A DNA stretch of 64,000 bases, taken from assembly GCA_016705575.1 (NCBI GenBank), contig JADIXX010000008.1, positions 62,001-126,000 of the forward strand, in the 5' to 3' direction. Below are positions 34,702-43,088 of the stretch, piece by piece. The notes beneath the pieces were generated by a model. That model made no database searches and was not told the DNA's origin. It was given only the letters and a program-made list of their open reading frames with translations. Source of the stretch: Candidatus Aalborgicola defluviihabitans (GTDB lineage Bacteria > Pseudomonadota > Gammaproteobacteria > Burkholderiales > Burkholderiaceae_C). Both the position numbers and the translations under genes were made by a program. Positions within the stretch are counted from its first letter, which is position 1. Each line of letters begins with the position of its first letter.

Positions 34702-35967
34702 CTACTCGGCACTGGGCAAGTTCTGGATATGCGCCAGTGCCCGGCGCAAGGCTACGGCCATGCGTGCGGGTTGGGTTACACCGATCATGACTTCCGTCAG
34801 CCCCTGCCAGCGGCCAAAGCGCCACAAGGCCAGAGCTACGTCGAGCACCTGTTCGGCATTCCAGCCCTTTGGGCCTTGGCTGTACAGGCGCTTGACTTCA
34901 AGCACGCCGTCGCCACGGTGTGCCTTCGCATCAAGGCGGCCGATCAACTCGCCACGGCACAGAATGGGGAGCACGAAGTAGCCGTGCACGCGTTTCGCCT
35001 CGGGGGTGTAGCACTCCAGCCGGTAGTCAAAGTCAAACAGGGTCAGGGCACGCTCGCGGTCCCACACCACCGGGTCAAACGGCGACAGAACAGCCGTGTG
35101 CTGTGCCTGCAGCACACCACGCATGGCCTTTTTGAGCAGCGTCTGGTGGCTGTGGTGCACGTAGGCAGGGGCATCCCACCCGTCAACCACAACGCGGTGC
35201 AGGGTGCCGGCCTCGACCAGCGGTTGCAGGTCGGCGTCTTTCAGGCGTGGTTTGATCCGAAAGTAATCGTTGACCCAGCGGGCCTGGGCAATGCCCAGCG
35301 CGATCACGGATTTTTCGATGAACTGACGGTGGACCATGGCGGGATCTGGGCTCTGCCCTGCGGCCTCCTGCGTCAACGCGTGCGGGGCAACGCGACGAGT
35401 CAATTCATAGACGCGGTGAAAATTCTCGCGCCGGGCCACCATCAGCTCGCCACTGGCAAACAGCGCTTCCAGCCAGCGCTTTTCATCCTTCCAGCCCCAC
35501 CAGGCTCCACCCTGCCCTTCTGTGCGTTCAAAGTCCGACGACTTGACCGGGCCTACGTCCGCAACATGCGCCAGCAGCTTGTTCAGATGCCTGGACTGGT
35601 GTGCGTAGGTTTTCTTCGCATGGTTAAGCCCCCAGTGCTGACGCAAGCTGCGGTTGTAGGCACGGTGCAGGAGCAGATCATCAGCCGGCGCAAAACAGGC
35701 TTCATGGGCCCAGGTCTCAAATACCTGTCCGCCGCTCAGAGCCGCTTCCAGCCAGTGGTTTGGGTAGTCCCCCAATCGGGAAAAAAGCACCAGATAGGGA
35801 CTGCGTGCCACCACGTGGATCGTGTCGATTTGCAGCAACTGCATGCGCGCAATGCACTGGTGCAGCGCATTGGCCGTGGCGCGTGAGGAAGGGTGCTCCA
35901 GCAGGCCTTGTGCCCCAAGGTGCAGGGCACGGGCCTGAGCCAGGGTGAGGAAAGGATTTGTCAACAC
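34702..35967 (-). CDS. YcaQ/AlkX-like winged-helix DNA glycosylase family protein
   Basis: A 421-residue protein of the HTH_42 family. E. coli YcaQ removes damaged bases, including interstrand cross-links. Seen are LLQIDTIHVVARSPYLVLFSRLGDY near the N terminus and FDPVVWDRERALTLFDFDYRLECYTPEAKRVHGYFVLP near the middle, both strongly typical of the family. The protein uses winged-helix repeats rather than a classical glycosylase fold. The length is normal. It is convergent with the cupredoxin gene and lies beside the pgi remnant. Confidence 0.85.
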   Translation of the reverse strand: MLTNPFLTLAQARALHLGAQGLLEHPSSRATANALHQCIARMQLLQIDTIHVVARSPYLVLFSRLGDYPNHWLEAALSGGQVFETWAHEACFAPADDLLLHRAYNRSLRQHWGLNHAKKTYAHQSRHLNKLLAHVADVGPVKSSDFERTEGQGGAWWGWKDEKRWLEALFASGELMVARRENFHRVYELTRRVAPHALTQEAAGQSPDPAMVHRQFIEKSVIALGIAQARWVNDYFRIKPRLKDADLQPLVEAGTLHRVVVDGWDAPAYVHHSHQTLLKKAMRGVLQAQHTAVLSPFDPVVWDRERALTLFDFDYRLECYTPEAKRVHGYFVLPILCRGELIGRLDAKAHRGDGVLEVKRLYSQGPKGWNAEQVLDVALALWRFGRWQGLTEVMIGVTQPARMAVALRRALAHIQNLPSAE

Positions 35968-35994
35968 GGCCCGTGCACCACGCGATACACGACG

Positions 35995-36288
35995 TCAACC
36001 GGGCCAAAAGGCCGGCGTCAAATCGTCCATCACGTGAGTGCCAGCTAAAAATTCACGCAAGCCCGTTTCACCAATGGCGATGGCAAGCGGGAGCCCAATG
36101 CTGGACCCGACCGAATAGCGGACGCCCAGCGCCAGCATGGCATTGCGCGAGGCATGCAACTGTTGCAACTTATTCACTACATTTTTAATAGCTGATTGCG
36201 CAGTATCCACGAGGGCTAGAGCCGAATTTCGCAACAACCTATGCATGGCGGCGCGCAGGTCACATCGTTGTCGCGTAATGGCCTGCAT
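35995..36288 (-). pseudogene. pgi: Remnant of glucose-6-phosphate isomerase gene
   Basis: About 45 codons on the minus strand read GVRYSVGSSIGLPLAIAIG and ETGLREFLAGTHVMDD, which match the conserved centre of glucose-6-phosphate isomerase (GGRYSxWSxIGLPxAxxxG and LLAGAHxMD). The protein of about 520 residues is otherwise gone: downstream it ends within nine codons, and upstream an interspersed repeat interrupts it. RCDLRAA near 36250 may be left from the N terminus. Relatives often have pgi directly after tal on the same strand, as here. No function is expected. Confidence 0.75.
36175..36231 (+). repeat. Interspersed repeat copy 2 (core GAGGGCTAG), inside the pgi remnant
   Basis: The segment holds CACTACATTTTTAATAGC, GATTGCGCAG, TATCCACGAGGGCTAGAG and CGAATTTC. 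It aligns block by block with the copies at 8721 and 52431. It lies where the pgi sequence has been lost, so it may have taken part in the deletion or entered afterwards. Confidence 0.75.
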
Positions 36289-36325
36289 CGGTTGTAGTCC
36301 AGGTACTGACGCGCCGGGCAGCGTT

Positions 36326-37273
36326 TCAGGCCGCCAACAGCAATTGATCTAGTTTCACCGCATCGGCGCAGAATGCGCGTATGCCCTCGGCCAGCTTCTC
36401 GGTGGCCATAGCGTCCTCATTCAGCGCCAGACGAAAAGCGTTTTCGTCCAGCACCTGGTGTTTCAGATCGGACTGGCGGGCCGTTGCAGGGTCGAGTGCG
36501 CGCACCAACGGTGCATTGGTGGTCGCCAGGGTGGCCAGCAAGTCGGGGCTGATGGTGAGCAGGTCGCAACCCGCCAACGCCGTGATTTGGCCCACATTGC
36601 GAAAGCTCGCTCCCATCACTTCTGTGGCAATCTCAAACCGCTTGTAGTAGTTGTAGATTTGGGCGACTGAACGCACGCCGGGGTCGTTGGCACCCGCGTT
36701 GTCAGCCTCCACCCACGCAGCACCCGCAGACTTTTTGTACCAGTCGTAAATGCGGCCCACAAAGGGCGAAATCAGCTGAACCTTGGCTTGTCCGCAGGCC
36801 ACGGCCTGGCAAAACGAAAACAACAAGGTCAGGTTGGTGCGAATGCCATCACGTTCCAGTCGTTTGGCCGCTTCAATACCTTCCCAAGTGGCGGCTACTT
36901 TGATCAACACCCGGTCAATGTGGATGCCCTCTGCCTGGTACAACTCGGCAATACGCCAACCGCGGGACACGGTGGCACTGGTGTCAAAGCTCAGGCGGGC
37001 GTCGACTTCGGTCGACACACGCCCCGGAATGATGGACAAAATTTCGCAGCCAAAGCGCACCAACAGCCGGTCCATCACCTCGTCCACCGCACGGTCACGA
37101 AACCGGTTGACGGTTTCCCTGAGCAATGGCGCATATTCCGGCTTTTGTACCGCCTTGAGGATGAGCGAGGGGTTAGTGGTAGCGTCTTGCGGCTGGAACT
37201 GCGCCATTTGCTTGAAATCACCGGTGTCGGCGACCACAGTGGTGAATTGCTTGAGTGCGTCGAGTTGGTTCAT
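36326..37273 (-). CDS. tal: Transaldolase
   Basis: Moves a dihydroxyacetone unit between sedoheptulose 7-phosphate and glyceraldehyde 3-phosphate in the non-oxidative pentose phosphate pathway. The 315-residue protein has DATTNPSLILKA near the N terminus, the Schiff-base Lys in VLIKVAATWEG, and SPFVGRIYDW, all diagnostic of the TalB type. It is intact, while the genes on both sides that normally work with it (pgi, zwf, hexR) are broken. Confidence 0.97.
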   Translation of the reverse strand: MNQLDALKQFTTVVADTGDFKQMAQFQPQDATTNPSLILKAVQKPEYAPLLRETVNRFRDRAVDEVMDRLLVRFGCEILSIIPGRVSTEVDARLSFDTSATVSRGWRIAELYQAEGIHIDRVLIKVAATWEGIEAAKRLERDGIRTNLTLLFSFCQAVACGQAKVQLISPFVGRIYDWYKKSAGAAWVEADNAGANDPGVRSVAQIYNYYKRFEIATEVMGASFRNVGQITALAGCDLLTISPDLLATLATTNAPLVRALDPATARQSDLKHQVLDENAFRLALNEDAMATEKLAEGIRAFCADAVKLDQLLLAA

Positions 37274-37338
37274 GTTTGAATTATCCGATGAAACAAAGTG
37301 ACAGCGCAGTGTGTCTTTTCATGTAACTTCAGCAACCT

Positions 37339-38399
37339 ATGAGTTTTGATCTTATCTTGTTCGGTGGCACAGGTGATCTGACATGGCGCAAGCTGATGTC
37401 TGCTTTGTTTCAGGCCTTTCGCCATGGCAATATGCCAGACCGTGCGCGCATCATTGGCGTTGGACGCGATGATCTGAGCGACACGCAATACCGCGCACTC
37501 ATCCAGTCACGATTTGACAACGTTTAGCCAGCCAAGCGTCCCAACACGGACGAATTCTCCCGTTTTGCGGCCCTGCTGGAGTATGTCCGCATGAACTTGT
37601 CCCAGCCTAACGACTACCCCAGTCTGGCTGCGAGCCTGCTGGCCTGCATGGTCTACATCGACCTCAACCCGGTGCGATTTGGGACGAGAAGCTCAAAGTG
37701 CTGCGCTCGCTCAAACCGTGGACCACAGAATCACTGGCACAAGATGTGGTGCGCGGCCAATACGCCAGCGGCAGTATCGATGGCGCCAAGTTGCCGGCGT
37801 ACCGCGAAGAGCCAGGCGTCAACCCACTGAGCAATACCGAGACGTTTGTGGCGCTACGCACCGAGATTGCCAACTGGCGCTGGGCTGGTGTGCCCTTTTA
37901 AATCCGCACCGGCAAGCGCGTGGCTGGCCGCGATGCGCGCATCGTGATTAACTTTCACCCAACGCCCCACGCAATCTTCAACACCCAAATCGAGGTGGCG
38001 AACCGCTGATCATCAATCTTCAACCCAAAGACGGTCTGGAATTGCATTTGATGGCGCAGGGTCAGGCCAACCGGCAAAGCCCCCTGGGCGGCGCAAACCC
38101 TGGTTCCGGTACAGCTTGACCTTGATTTTGACAAACGCGTGGGCACTGAACGGGTGGGCGCCTGTGAGCGACTGCTGCTGGACGTGATTGATGGTCGCTT
38201 AAACCTGTTTGTACGCAGCGACGAGCAAGACGAGGCCTGGCGGCGCTGGGTAGAGCATCTGCTCAACCATTGCTCTGGCGACGCCCAGCCCCTGCGCCTG
38301 TATGCTGCCGGAACCCTGGGGGCCAATTGCGTCCAGCGCGATGAATGCATGCGATGGCTTTTGCTGGGCAGAAGAATCATGAGTTGCCAGCCATGCTAG
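37339..38399 (+). pseudogene. zwf: Decayed glucose-6-phosphate 1-dehydrogenase gene
   Basis: The start MSFDLILFGGTGDLTWRKL is the NADP-binding beginning of Zwf. An in-frame TAG follows at 37525, after which Zwf-like sequence continues (KRPNTDEFSRFAALLEY, NLSQPNDYPSLAA). A large central part, which should hold the catalytic RIDHYLGK region, is missing. Zwf resumes at about 37685 with LKVLRSLKPWTTESLAQDVV and ETFVALRTEIANWRWAGVPF, then TAA at 37899, then IRTGKRVAGRDARIV. Frameshifts lie near 38005 and 38095. The end shows ERLLLDVIDGRLNLFVRSDEQ. At least two nonsense codons, one deletion of roughly 160 codons and two shifts make it inactive. Confidence 0.92.
37637..37677 (+). mobile_element. Scrap of a REP-associated tyrosine transposase at the zwf deletion
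   Basis: Between the two Zwf parts the plus strand reads LLACMVYIDLNPVR. YIDLNPVR is the signature of IS200-like REP-associated (RAYT) transposases and has no place in Zwf. Only about 14 codons remain, exactly where Zwf sequence is missing, so it is probably the trace of an insertion and later deletion. Confidence 0.55.
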
Positions 38400-38997
38400 A
38401 CCGTGTATAAGCTGCTCTGCCATCACTGGCCCCTTCAGAGCAGCCCATGGGCAAGCTGTGCCAGGCTGACCCCACGGTTTTTGCCAAATTGCCAGTGAGT
38501 GTTCTGGCCAATCGGTCACACGTGAACAAACCAACCGTCGTCCGCTTTGGCCGTGGCCTGACGTGATGGTCGAGGTGATCGGACAACACGGTTGCTCGGG
38601 CAATTGCCGCCCTGATGTTCGCATACGATGGCAGGGCAGCACATTCAGCTTTTTTTAGTGTCGGCAATTCTCGCGCAGTGGCCCAAGCTGCACAGCATAA
38701 ATTCTTCCGCGTGGGCATTCACACAATTACCTACAGCGATGGACAGATGCAGGTGATGAGCGCAACCTCCATCGTCGTTACCGTCAGCGAATCGCCACTG
38801 GCCAGTGCCGGTCATGTCGAGCTGAGTTCCGACCACCCAGAAGGTTTTTGACAAGTACAGTCCCATGGTGTCACGCTTGCTGCACATGATGATCATCGAC
38901 ATCCTGGCCACCTGTATGGCACTGACCAATGTTGGTGACACACTACAGCCGCTGCTGCGCGAGATGAAGGGCAACCTGCGCAGCAAACGCTGCACCT
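38393..38997 (+). pseudogene. hexR: Decayed HexR/RpiR-family regulator gene
   Basis: The start reads MLDRV, a TAA, then AALPSLAPSEQ, FAKLPVSVLANRSHVNKPTVVRF, which is the helix-turn-helix domain of RpiR-type regulators, followed by another stop at 38563. The sugar-isomerase domain returns at about 38660 as VGNSRAVAQAAQHKFFRVGI and YSDGQMQVMSAT, then jumps to IVVTVSESPLA, so about 30 codons are lost there. The end reads SSDHPEG, a stop, then MVSRLLHMMIIDILATC and PLLREMKGNLRS. HexR controls zwf and Entner-Doudoroff genes in many Proteobacteria and lies beside zwf in relatives. It is inactive here. Confidence 0.88.
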
Positions 38998-39004
38998 GGA
39001 ATGT

Positions 39005-39038
39005 AAAAACCCCCGCTGCGTTGCCGCAACGGGGGTTT
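39005..39038 (-). terminator. Rho-independent terminator of the porin gene
   Basis: ACCCCCG and CGGGGGT flank a GC-rich interior with a short loop; on the minus strand the hairpin is followed by GTTTTTA. It stands about 40 bp past the porin stop codon. Confidence 0.85.
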
Positions 39039-39076
39039 GGTCTCTTAACCATTAGCTGGCAGATGCCAGCGTCAGT

Positions 39077-40027
39077 TTAGAAGTTGTGACGAACGCCAAT
39101 GCCGTAGATGTCGGCGTCAACAGCGGACTTGCCACCTGCCTTGTTAGACTTGCCGTCACGACGGTAGTCGAAGTAAGCGGTAGTGCGCTTGCTCAGGCTG
39201 TAGCCAGCGTACAGCAGGTAGTCGGTGTCATCAAAGCCGGTGTCTTGAGCGACGTCAACCGTGAAAGCCCATGGGCCAACGGGAACGCGAGCACCCAGGG
39301 ACCAACCTTGCGAAGGACCAGCAGCATCTTGGAAGGAACCAGCCAGGATGAAGGCGCCGAAGTTGTAGCTAGCACCCAAAGAGTAGTTGCCGTCGGTGGA
39401 AGCACCAGGTGCAACCTTGTCGTTCTTCCAGTAGGACAGGCCAACTGCCAAAGGACCAGCGGCGTAGATAGCGTTAGCATCCAACTTGCTACCCAGACCA
39501 CCATTTTCCATACCGTCCAACTCGGTCACGTAGCCCAGAGTTGCCGAGAAACCACCCATGTTGGGGGTGGTGTAGCTGAACTCGCGGCTGTTACGCGAAC
39601 CGCCGCCAGCAAAACCGAACTGGTTAGCAACAGCGGAGAAGTTGGCAGCGCCAGTCAGTTCCCAAGCAGCAACGCCGAAGAAGGAAGGAGACAGGGTACG
39701 GCCAGCCTTGATACGGCCGAAACCACCGTCCAGAGCCATGTAAGCGTAACGACCGCTGGCAACGTCAGCAGCGCCAGTGGAGTAGTCGATGTTTTGCTCG
39801 AACTGGGCAGTAGCCTTCATGCCGCCGCCGAGGTCTTCAACAACCTTGATGCCCCAACGGCTGTTGCCGTCGTTCTGAGCGTCATTGGTCTTCATGTTGG
39901 CGTCGCTCTTGACGCCAGTTGCATTCACGGCACCCAGTGCAATATCAGCCACGCCGTACAGGGTAACTTGCGCCATGGCGGCGCTGGAAGCGGCCAAAAC
40001 GGCCAAAGCGATGAGGGTTTTTTTCAT
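39077..40027 (-). CDS. Outer membrane porin (Burkholderiales Omp32/OmpC-like)
   Basis: A 316-residue trimeric beta-barrel porin. A signal peptide ends at AMAQ/VTLYG (about residue 19/20). The barrel starts VTLYGVADI, has the typical SRWGIKVVEDLGGGMKA and GFGRIKAGRTLSP segments, and closes with GIGVRHNF, ending in Phe as outer membrane proteins do. Codon use is strongly biased to preferred codons, which fits high expression. The 223-bp region upstream holds a folded RNA-like element. A strong terminator lies downstream. Confidence 0.95.
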   Translation of the reverse strand: MKKTLIALAVLAASSAAMAQVTLYGVADIALGAVNATGVKSDANMKTNDAQNDGNSRWGIKVVEDLGGGMKATAQFEQNIDYSTGAADVASGRYAYMALDGGFGRIKAGRTLSPSFFGVAAWELTGAANFSAVANQFGFAGGGSRNSREFSYTTPNMGGFSATLGYVTELDGMENGGLGSKLDANAIYAAGPLAVGLSYWKNDKVAPGASTDGNYSLGASYNFGAFILAGSFQDAAGPSQGWSLGARVPVGPWAFTVDVAQDTGFDDTDYLLYAGYSLSKRTTAYFDYRRDGKSNKAGGKSAVDADIYGIGVRHNF

Positions 40028-40061
40028 TTCGGGTTTCTCAAAAAGGTTAAACAGCGGGCTC

Positions 40062-40130
40062 CGGTCCGACGGGATTGGAACCCCGGGCCAACCTCCTAGT
40101 TCAGGAAGTTGGGTCTATTGCACCAGACCG
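40062..40130 (-). ncRNA. Predicted multi-branched RNA fold in the porin leader
   Basis: CGGTCCG (40062-40068) pairs with CAGACCG (40124-40130) with one wobble. Inside are a hairpin CGGG/CCCG (40070-40073 with 40082-40085) and a 9-bp hairpin CAACCTCCT/AGGAAGTTG (40089-40097 with 40103-40111) with one mismatch. Together they give a closed junction with two arms, about 35 bases before the porin start on the minus strand. It could be a cis-acting leader. The strand is assumed from the porin. Confidence 0.35.
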
Positions 40131-40250
40131 CTGCCTGTTTGGCAAAGCATTGCCCTTAAAAAGGGCCGAAAAGTCCGATTTCCCCTAGTATCCGTTGCTG
40201 GGTTGCAACAATTTGTTTTCCCACCTCCTGTCACAGAATCACGCTAGACT

Positions 40251-40898
40251 GTGACACTGTTCAAATTCCGGAGATTGACCATCGATTCGCTGCTAAATGC
40301 TGCAGATTGCGCCCTGCGCACCTTGTTTGCAAAGCCCCGTGCAAAGCATGCCAGCCCCTCGGCAACCGAATCAACCGGGCCGTTGTCACCTGACGAGAGC
40401 CGCCAGGCGGCGGCATTAATGCGGGTAAACCATGTGGGCGAAGTTTGTGCACAGGCGTTATATACGTCCCAGGCATTGGCAACCCGAAACTCGGCATTGC
40501 GGGTCCATTTTACGCAAGCGTGCCGTGAAGAAACAGACCATTTGGCCTGGACTGCAGACCGCTTAAGCGAACTGGGTTCCCGTCCTTCCCTGCTGAATCC
40601 GTTGTGGTATGCCGGAGCGTTCGGGTTGGGTCTGCTGGCAGGTCGGCTGGGTGACCCGGTCAGCTTGGGTTTTGTGGTGGAAACAGAGCGTCAAGTAGGC
40701 GCACACTTACAAAGTCATCTTGAACTATTGCCGAAGGCAGACCATGCTTCGCGGGCAATTGTGGCGCAGATGCAATCCGATGAGTTGCATCACGCCGAGG
40801 CCGCCAGGACCGCCGGCGCTATGGATTTGCCAGCATCCGTGAAAGGCATGATGCGCGCTGCGGCCAAGGTCATGACGACCGTCGCGCACCACGTCTAA
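40251..40898 (+). CDS. coq7: 2-nonaprenyl-3-methyl-6-methoxy-1,4-benzoquinol hydroxylase Coq7
   Basis: Di-iron hydroxylase of ubiquinone synthesis. The iron ligands are visible: MRVNHVGEVCAQALY, REETDHLAW, VVETERQVG and SDELHHAEAA, the usual ExxH-type pairs. The protein is about 215 residues, normal for the bacterial form. The start is uncertain: the frame opens with a GTG at 40251, and a TTG further in (before TIDSLLNAADCAL) would also fit the family; neither has a good ribosome site. Confidence 0.93.
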   Translation: MTLFKFRRLTIDSLLNAADCALRTLFAKPRAKHASPSATESTGPLSPDESRQAAALMRVNHVGEVCAQALYTSQALATRNSALRVHFTQACREETDHLAWTADRLSELGSRPSLLNPLWYAGAFGLGLLAGRLGDPVSLGFVVETERQVGAHLQSHLELLPKADHASRAIVAQMQSDELHHAEAARTAGAMDLPASVKGMMRAAAKVMTTVAHHV

Positions 40899-40919
40899 AC
40901 CGTCAAATTCAGGGTTGAA

Positions 40920-41387
40920 TCAGGCTTCAATCACTTCAAAACTAGTTACGATTTCAGCAGTCTTGGCCAGCATGATGCTGGCAGAACAGTATTTTTCGTG
41001 GCTCATGGCAACTGCCCGTTCGACCGCAGCAAGCGGTATGCCTTTACCTGTTACGGTAAAGTGCATTTGGATTTTGGTAAATACTTTTGGGTCCGTTGGT
41101 GCCCGTTCAGCTGACAGCTTGACGGTACAACCCTGCACCGTATGGCGACCGCGTTTTAAGATCAGTACCACGTCATAGGCCGTGCAACCACCGGTACCTG
41201 CCAACAGGGTTTCCAGTGGTCGGGGCGCCAAGTTTTGCCCACCATTTTCCGGCTTATCCGCATCCAGGGCCCCATCCATAACCAAGGTATGTCCGCTACC
41301 GGTTTCCGCCACGAACCCCATGCCCGAACGGGTATTCAAGCCGCCGGTCCAACTGACTGTGCATTCCATCGTTTCATTCCTTGGCAA
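40920..41387 (-). CDS. OsmC family protein
   Basis: A 155-residue thiol peroxidase-like protein. It has ARPLETLLAGTGGCTAYDVVLILKR, where the Cys after GTGG is the first catalytic Cys of OsmC/YhfA proteins, and AVAMSHEKYCSASIML, which holds the second. This pattern fits the YhfA branch. It is convergent with coq7 and divergent from ilvA. Confidence 0.9.
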   Translation of the reverse strand: MPRNETMECTVSWTGGLNTRSGMGFVAETGSGHTLVMDGALDADKPENGGQNLAPRPLETLLAGTGGCTAYDVVLILKRGRHTVQGCTVKLSAERAPTDPKVFTKIQMHFTVTGKGIPLAAVERAVAMSHEKYCSASIMLAKTAEIVTSFEVIEA

Positions 41388-41450
41388 CTGTCATCAACCG
41401 AATCTACGGTATGACGCCGATTATCATGCGGGAACACCCCATTGCCTGCC

Positions 41451-43058
41451 ATGACGACCAAATCCCCAAAACCACTCACCCCCGCTGACTATCTCAAGAA
41501 AATATTGACTGCGCGCGTCTACGACGTCGCCACTGAGTCTGCTCTGGAGCCAGCCAAACAACTGGGCAAGCGCTTGCACAACACCGTGTTGCTTAAGCGC
41601 GAAGACCAGCAGCCGGTGCGCAGCTTCAAGTTGCGGGGTGCTTACAACAAGATGGCTCAGCTCAGTTCTGAGCAATTGAAAAAGGGTGTTATTTGTGCCT
41701 CCGCCGGCAACCACGCTCAGGGCGTTGCCCTGAGCGCATCCCGACTGGGTACCCGCGCAGTCATCGTGATGCCCACCACCACGCCCCAAGTCAAGATTGA
41801 CGCCGTGCGTGGTTTTGGCGGGGAAGTTGTTTTGCACGGGGATAGCTACTCCGACGCTTATACCCACTCGCTGACACTGCAAAGCAAGCAAGGGCTGACC
41901 TTTGTACACCCGTTCGACGACCCGGACGTCATTGCCGGACAGGGCACCATTGCCATGGAAATGCTGCGCCAGGTCCAAACGCTGCACATGCGCACCGCAC
42001 CGCTGGCAAGTGGCACGCCCACGCCTCCGGCCTTAGACGCAGTATTTGTTGCCATTGGCGGCGGCGGCCTGGTGGCCGGCGTGGCGAACTACCTCAAGGC
42101 GGTGGATCCGCGCATCAAAGTCATCGGTGTGCAGATGAACGACTCCGACGCAATGATTCAGTCAGTTGCCGCAAAAAGGCGCGTCACCTTGCCAGATGTG
42201 GGCCTGTTCTCGGATGGCACTGCTGTCAAGCTGGTCGGCGAGGAGACTTTCCGAATCGCGCGTGGCTTGGTCGACGAATTCATGACGGTGGATACTGATG
42301 CAGTGTGCGCCGCCATCAAAGACATCTTCGTGGACACCCGCAGCATTGTGGAGCCCGCCGGTGCTTTGGCAGTGGCCGCCATCAAACAGTATGTGGCTAA
42401 AAACAAGACGCGTGGCGAAACCTACGCTGCCATTCTGTGTGGCGCCAATATGAACTTTGACCGACTTCGTTTTGTTGCCGAACGGGCCGAAGTGGGCGAA
42501 GAGCGCGAGGCCTTGTTGGCGGTGACGATTCCAGAAGAGCGCGGGAGTTTCAAGCGCTTTTGCGAGTTGATTGGTGGTTTGCCAGGTGGTCCTCGCAACG
42601 TGACCGAATTCAACTATCGCATCAGCGACGCAACCAAAGCCCACGTGTTCGTCGGTCTGACCACGCATGGCAAGGGCGAGTCCGCCAAAATCGCCACCAA
42701 CTTCACGCGCCACGGATTTCAGACCCTGGATCTCACCCACGATGAATTGGCCAAGGAACATATCCGCCACATGGTGGGAGGGCATTCCACCCTGGCTGAG
42801 AACGAACGTCTGCTGCGCTTTGTGTTCCCCGAAAGGCCCGGAGCATTGCTCAAGTTTTTGAACCTAATGCGCCCCAACTGGAACATCAGCCTGTTTCACT
42901 ACCGCAACCAAGGTGCGGACTATGGGCGCATACTGGTTGGCCTGCAGGTTCCCAAGGCGGACGACAGGGCATTTGCAAAGTTCTTGCAGACCTTGGACTA
43001 CCCCTACGTGGAAGAATCGGATAACCCGGTGTACCGCATGTTCTTGCGGCAGCAGTAA
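41451..43058 (+). CDS. ilvA: Threonine ammonia-lyase, biosynthetic
   Basis: Makes 2-oxobutanoate from threonine, the first step of isoleucine synthesis. The 535-residue PLP enzyme has the Lys in SFKLRGAYNKM, the phosphate loop AIGGGGLVAGVA, and SAGNHAQGVAL. Two regulatory ACT-like domains form the C-terminal third (ERGSFKRFCELIGG and ERPGALLKFLNLM), so feedback control by isoleucine is expected. The ATG at 41451 is chosen; a TTG lies 9 bp before it. ilvD, of the same pathway, lies about 2 kb downstream on the other strand. Confidence 0.96.
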   Translation: MTTKSPKPLTPADYLKKILTARVYDVATESALEPAKQLGKRLHNTVLLKREDQQPVRSFKLRGAYNKMAQLSSEQLKKGVICASAGNHAQGVALSASRLGTRAVIVMPTTTPQVKIDAVRGFGGEVVLHGDSYSDAYTHSLTLQSKQGLTFVHPFDDPDVIAGQGTIAMEMLRQVQTLHMRTAPLASGTPTPPALDAVFVAIGGGGLVAGVANYLKAVDPRIKVIGVQMNDSDAMIQSVAAKRRVTLPDVGLFSDGTAVKLVGEETFRIARGLVDEFMTVDTDAVCAAIKDIFVDTRSIVEPAGALAVAAIKQYVAKNKTRGETYAAILCGANMNFDRLRFVAERAEVGEEREALLAVTIPEERGSFKRFCELIGGLPGGPRNVTEFNYRISDATKAHVFVGLTTHGKGESAKIATNFTRHGFQTLDLTHDELAKEHIRHMVGGHSTLAENERLLRFVFPERPGALLKFLNLMRPNWNISLFHYRNQGADYGRILVGLQVPKADDRAFAKFLQTLDYPYVEESDNPVYRMFLRQQ

Positions 43059-43088
43059 GACCGTCGCACCTAGACAGGACGAACCAAC

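Noticed and set aside
34645..35886. Long open frame of 413 codons on the plus strand
   Set aside because: It is antisense to the YcaQ-like gene, which has clear family motifs. The plus-strand product is low-complexity and unlike any known protein.
39086..40099. Long open frame of 337 codons on the plus strand
   Set aside because: Antisense to the porin gene, which has a signal peptide, barrel pattern and terminal Phe. The open frame results from the biased codon use of the porin.
40062..40130. A tRNA gene before the porin
   Set aside because: GGGATTGGAACCCC looks like an inverted T arm, but the anticodon arm would have a 9-bp stem with a five-base loop, and there is no D arm or CCA end at the right distance. 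It is kept only as a possible leader fold.
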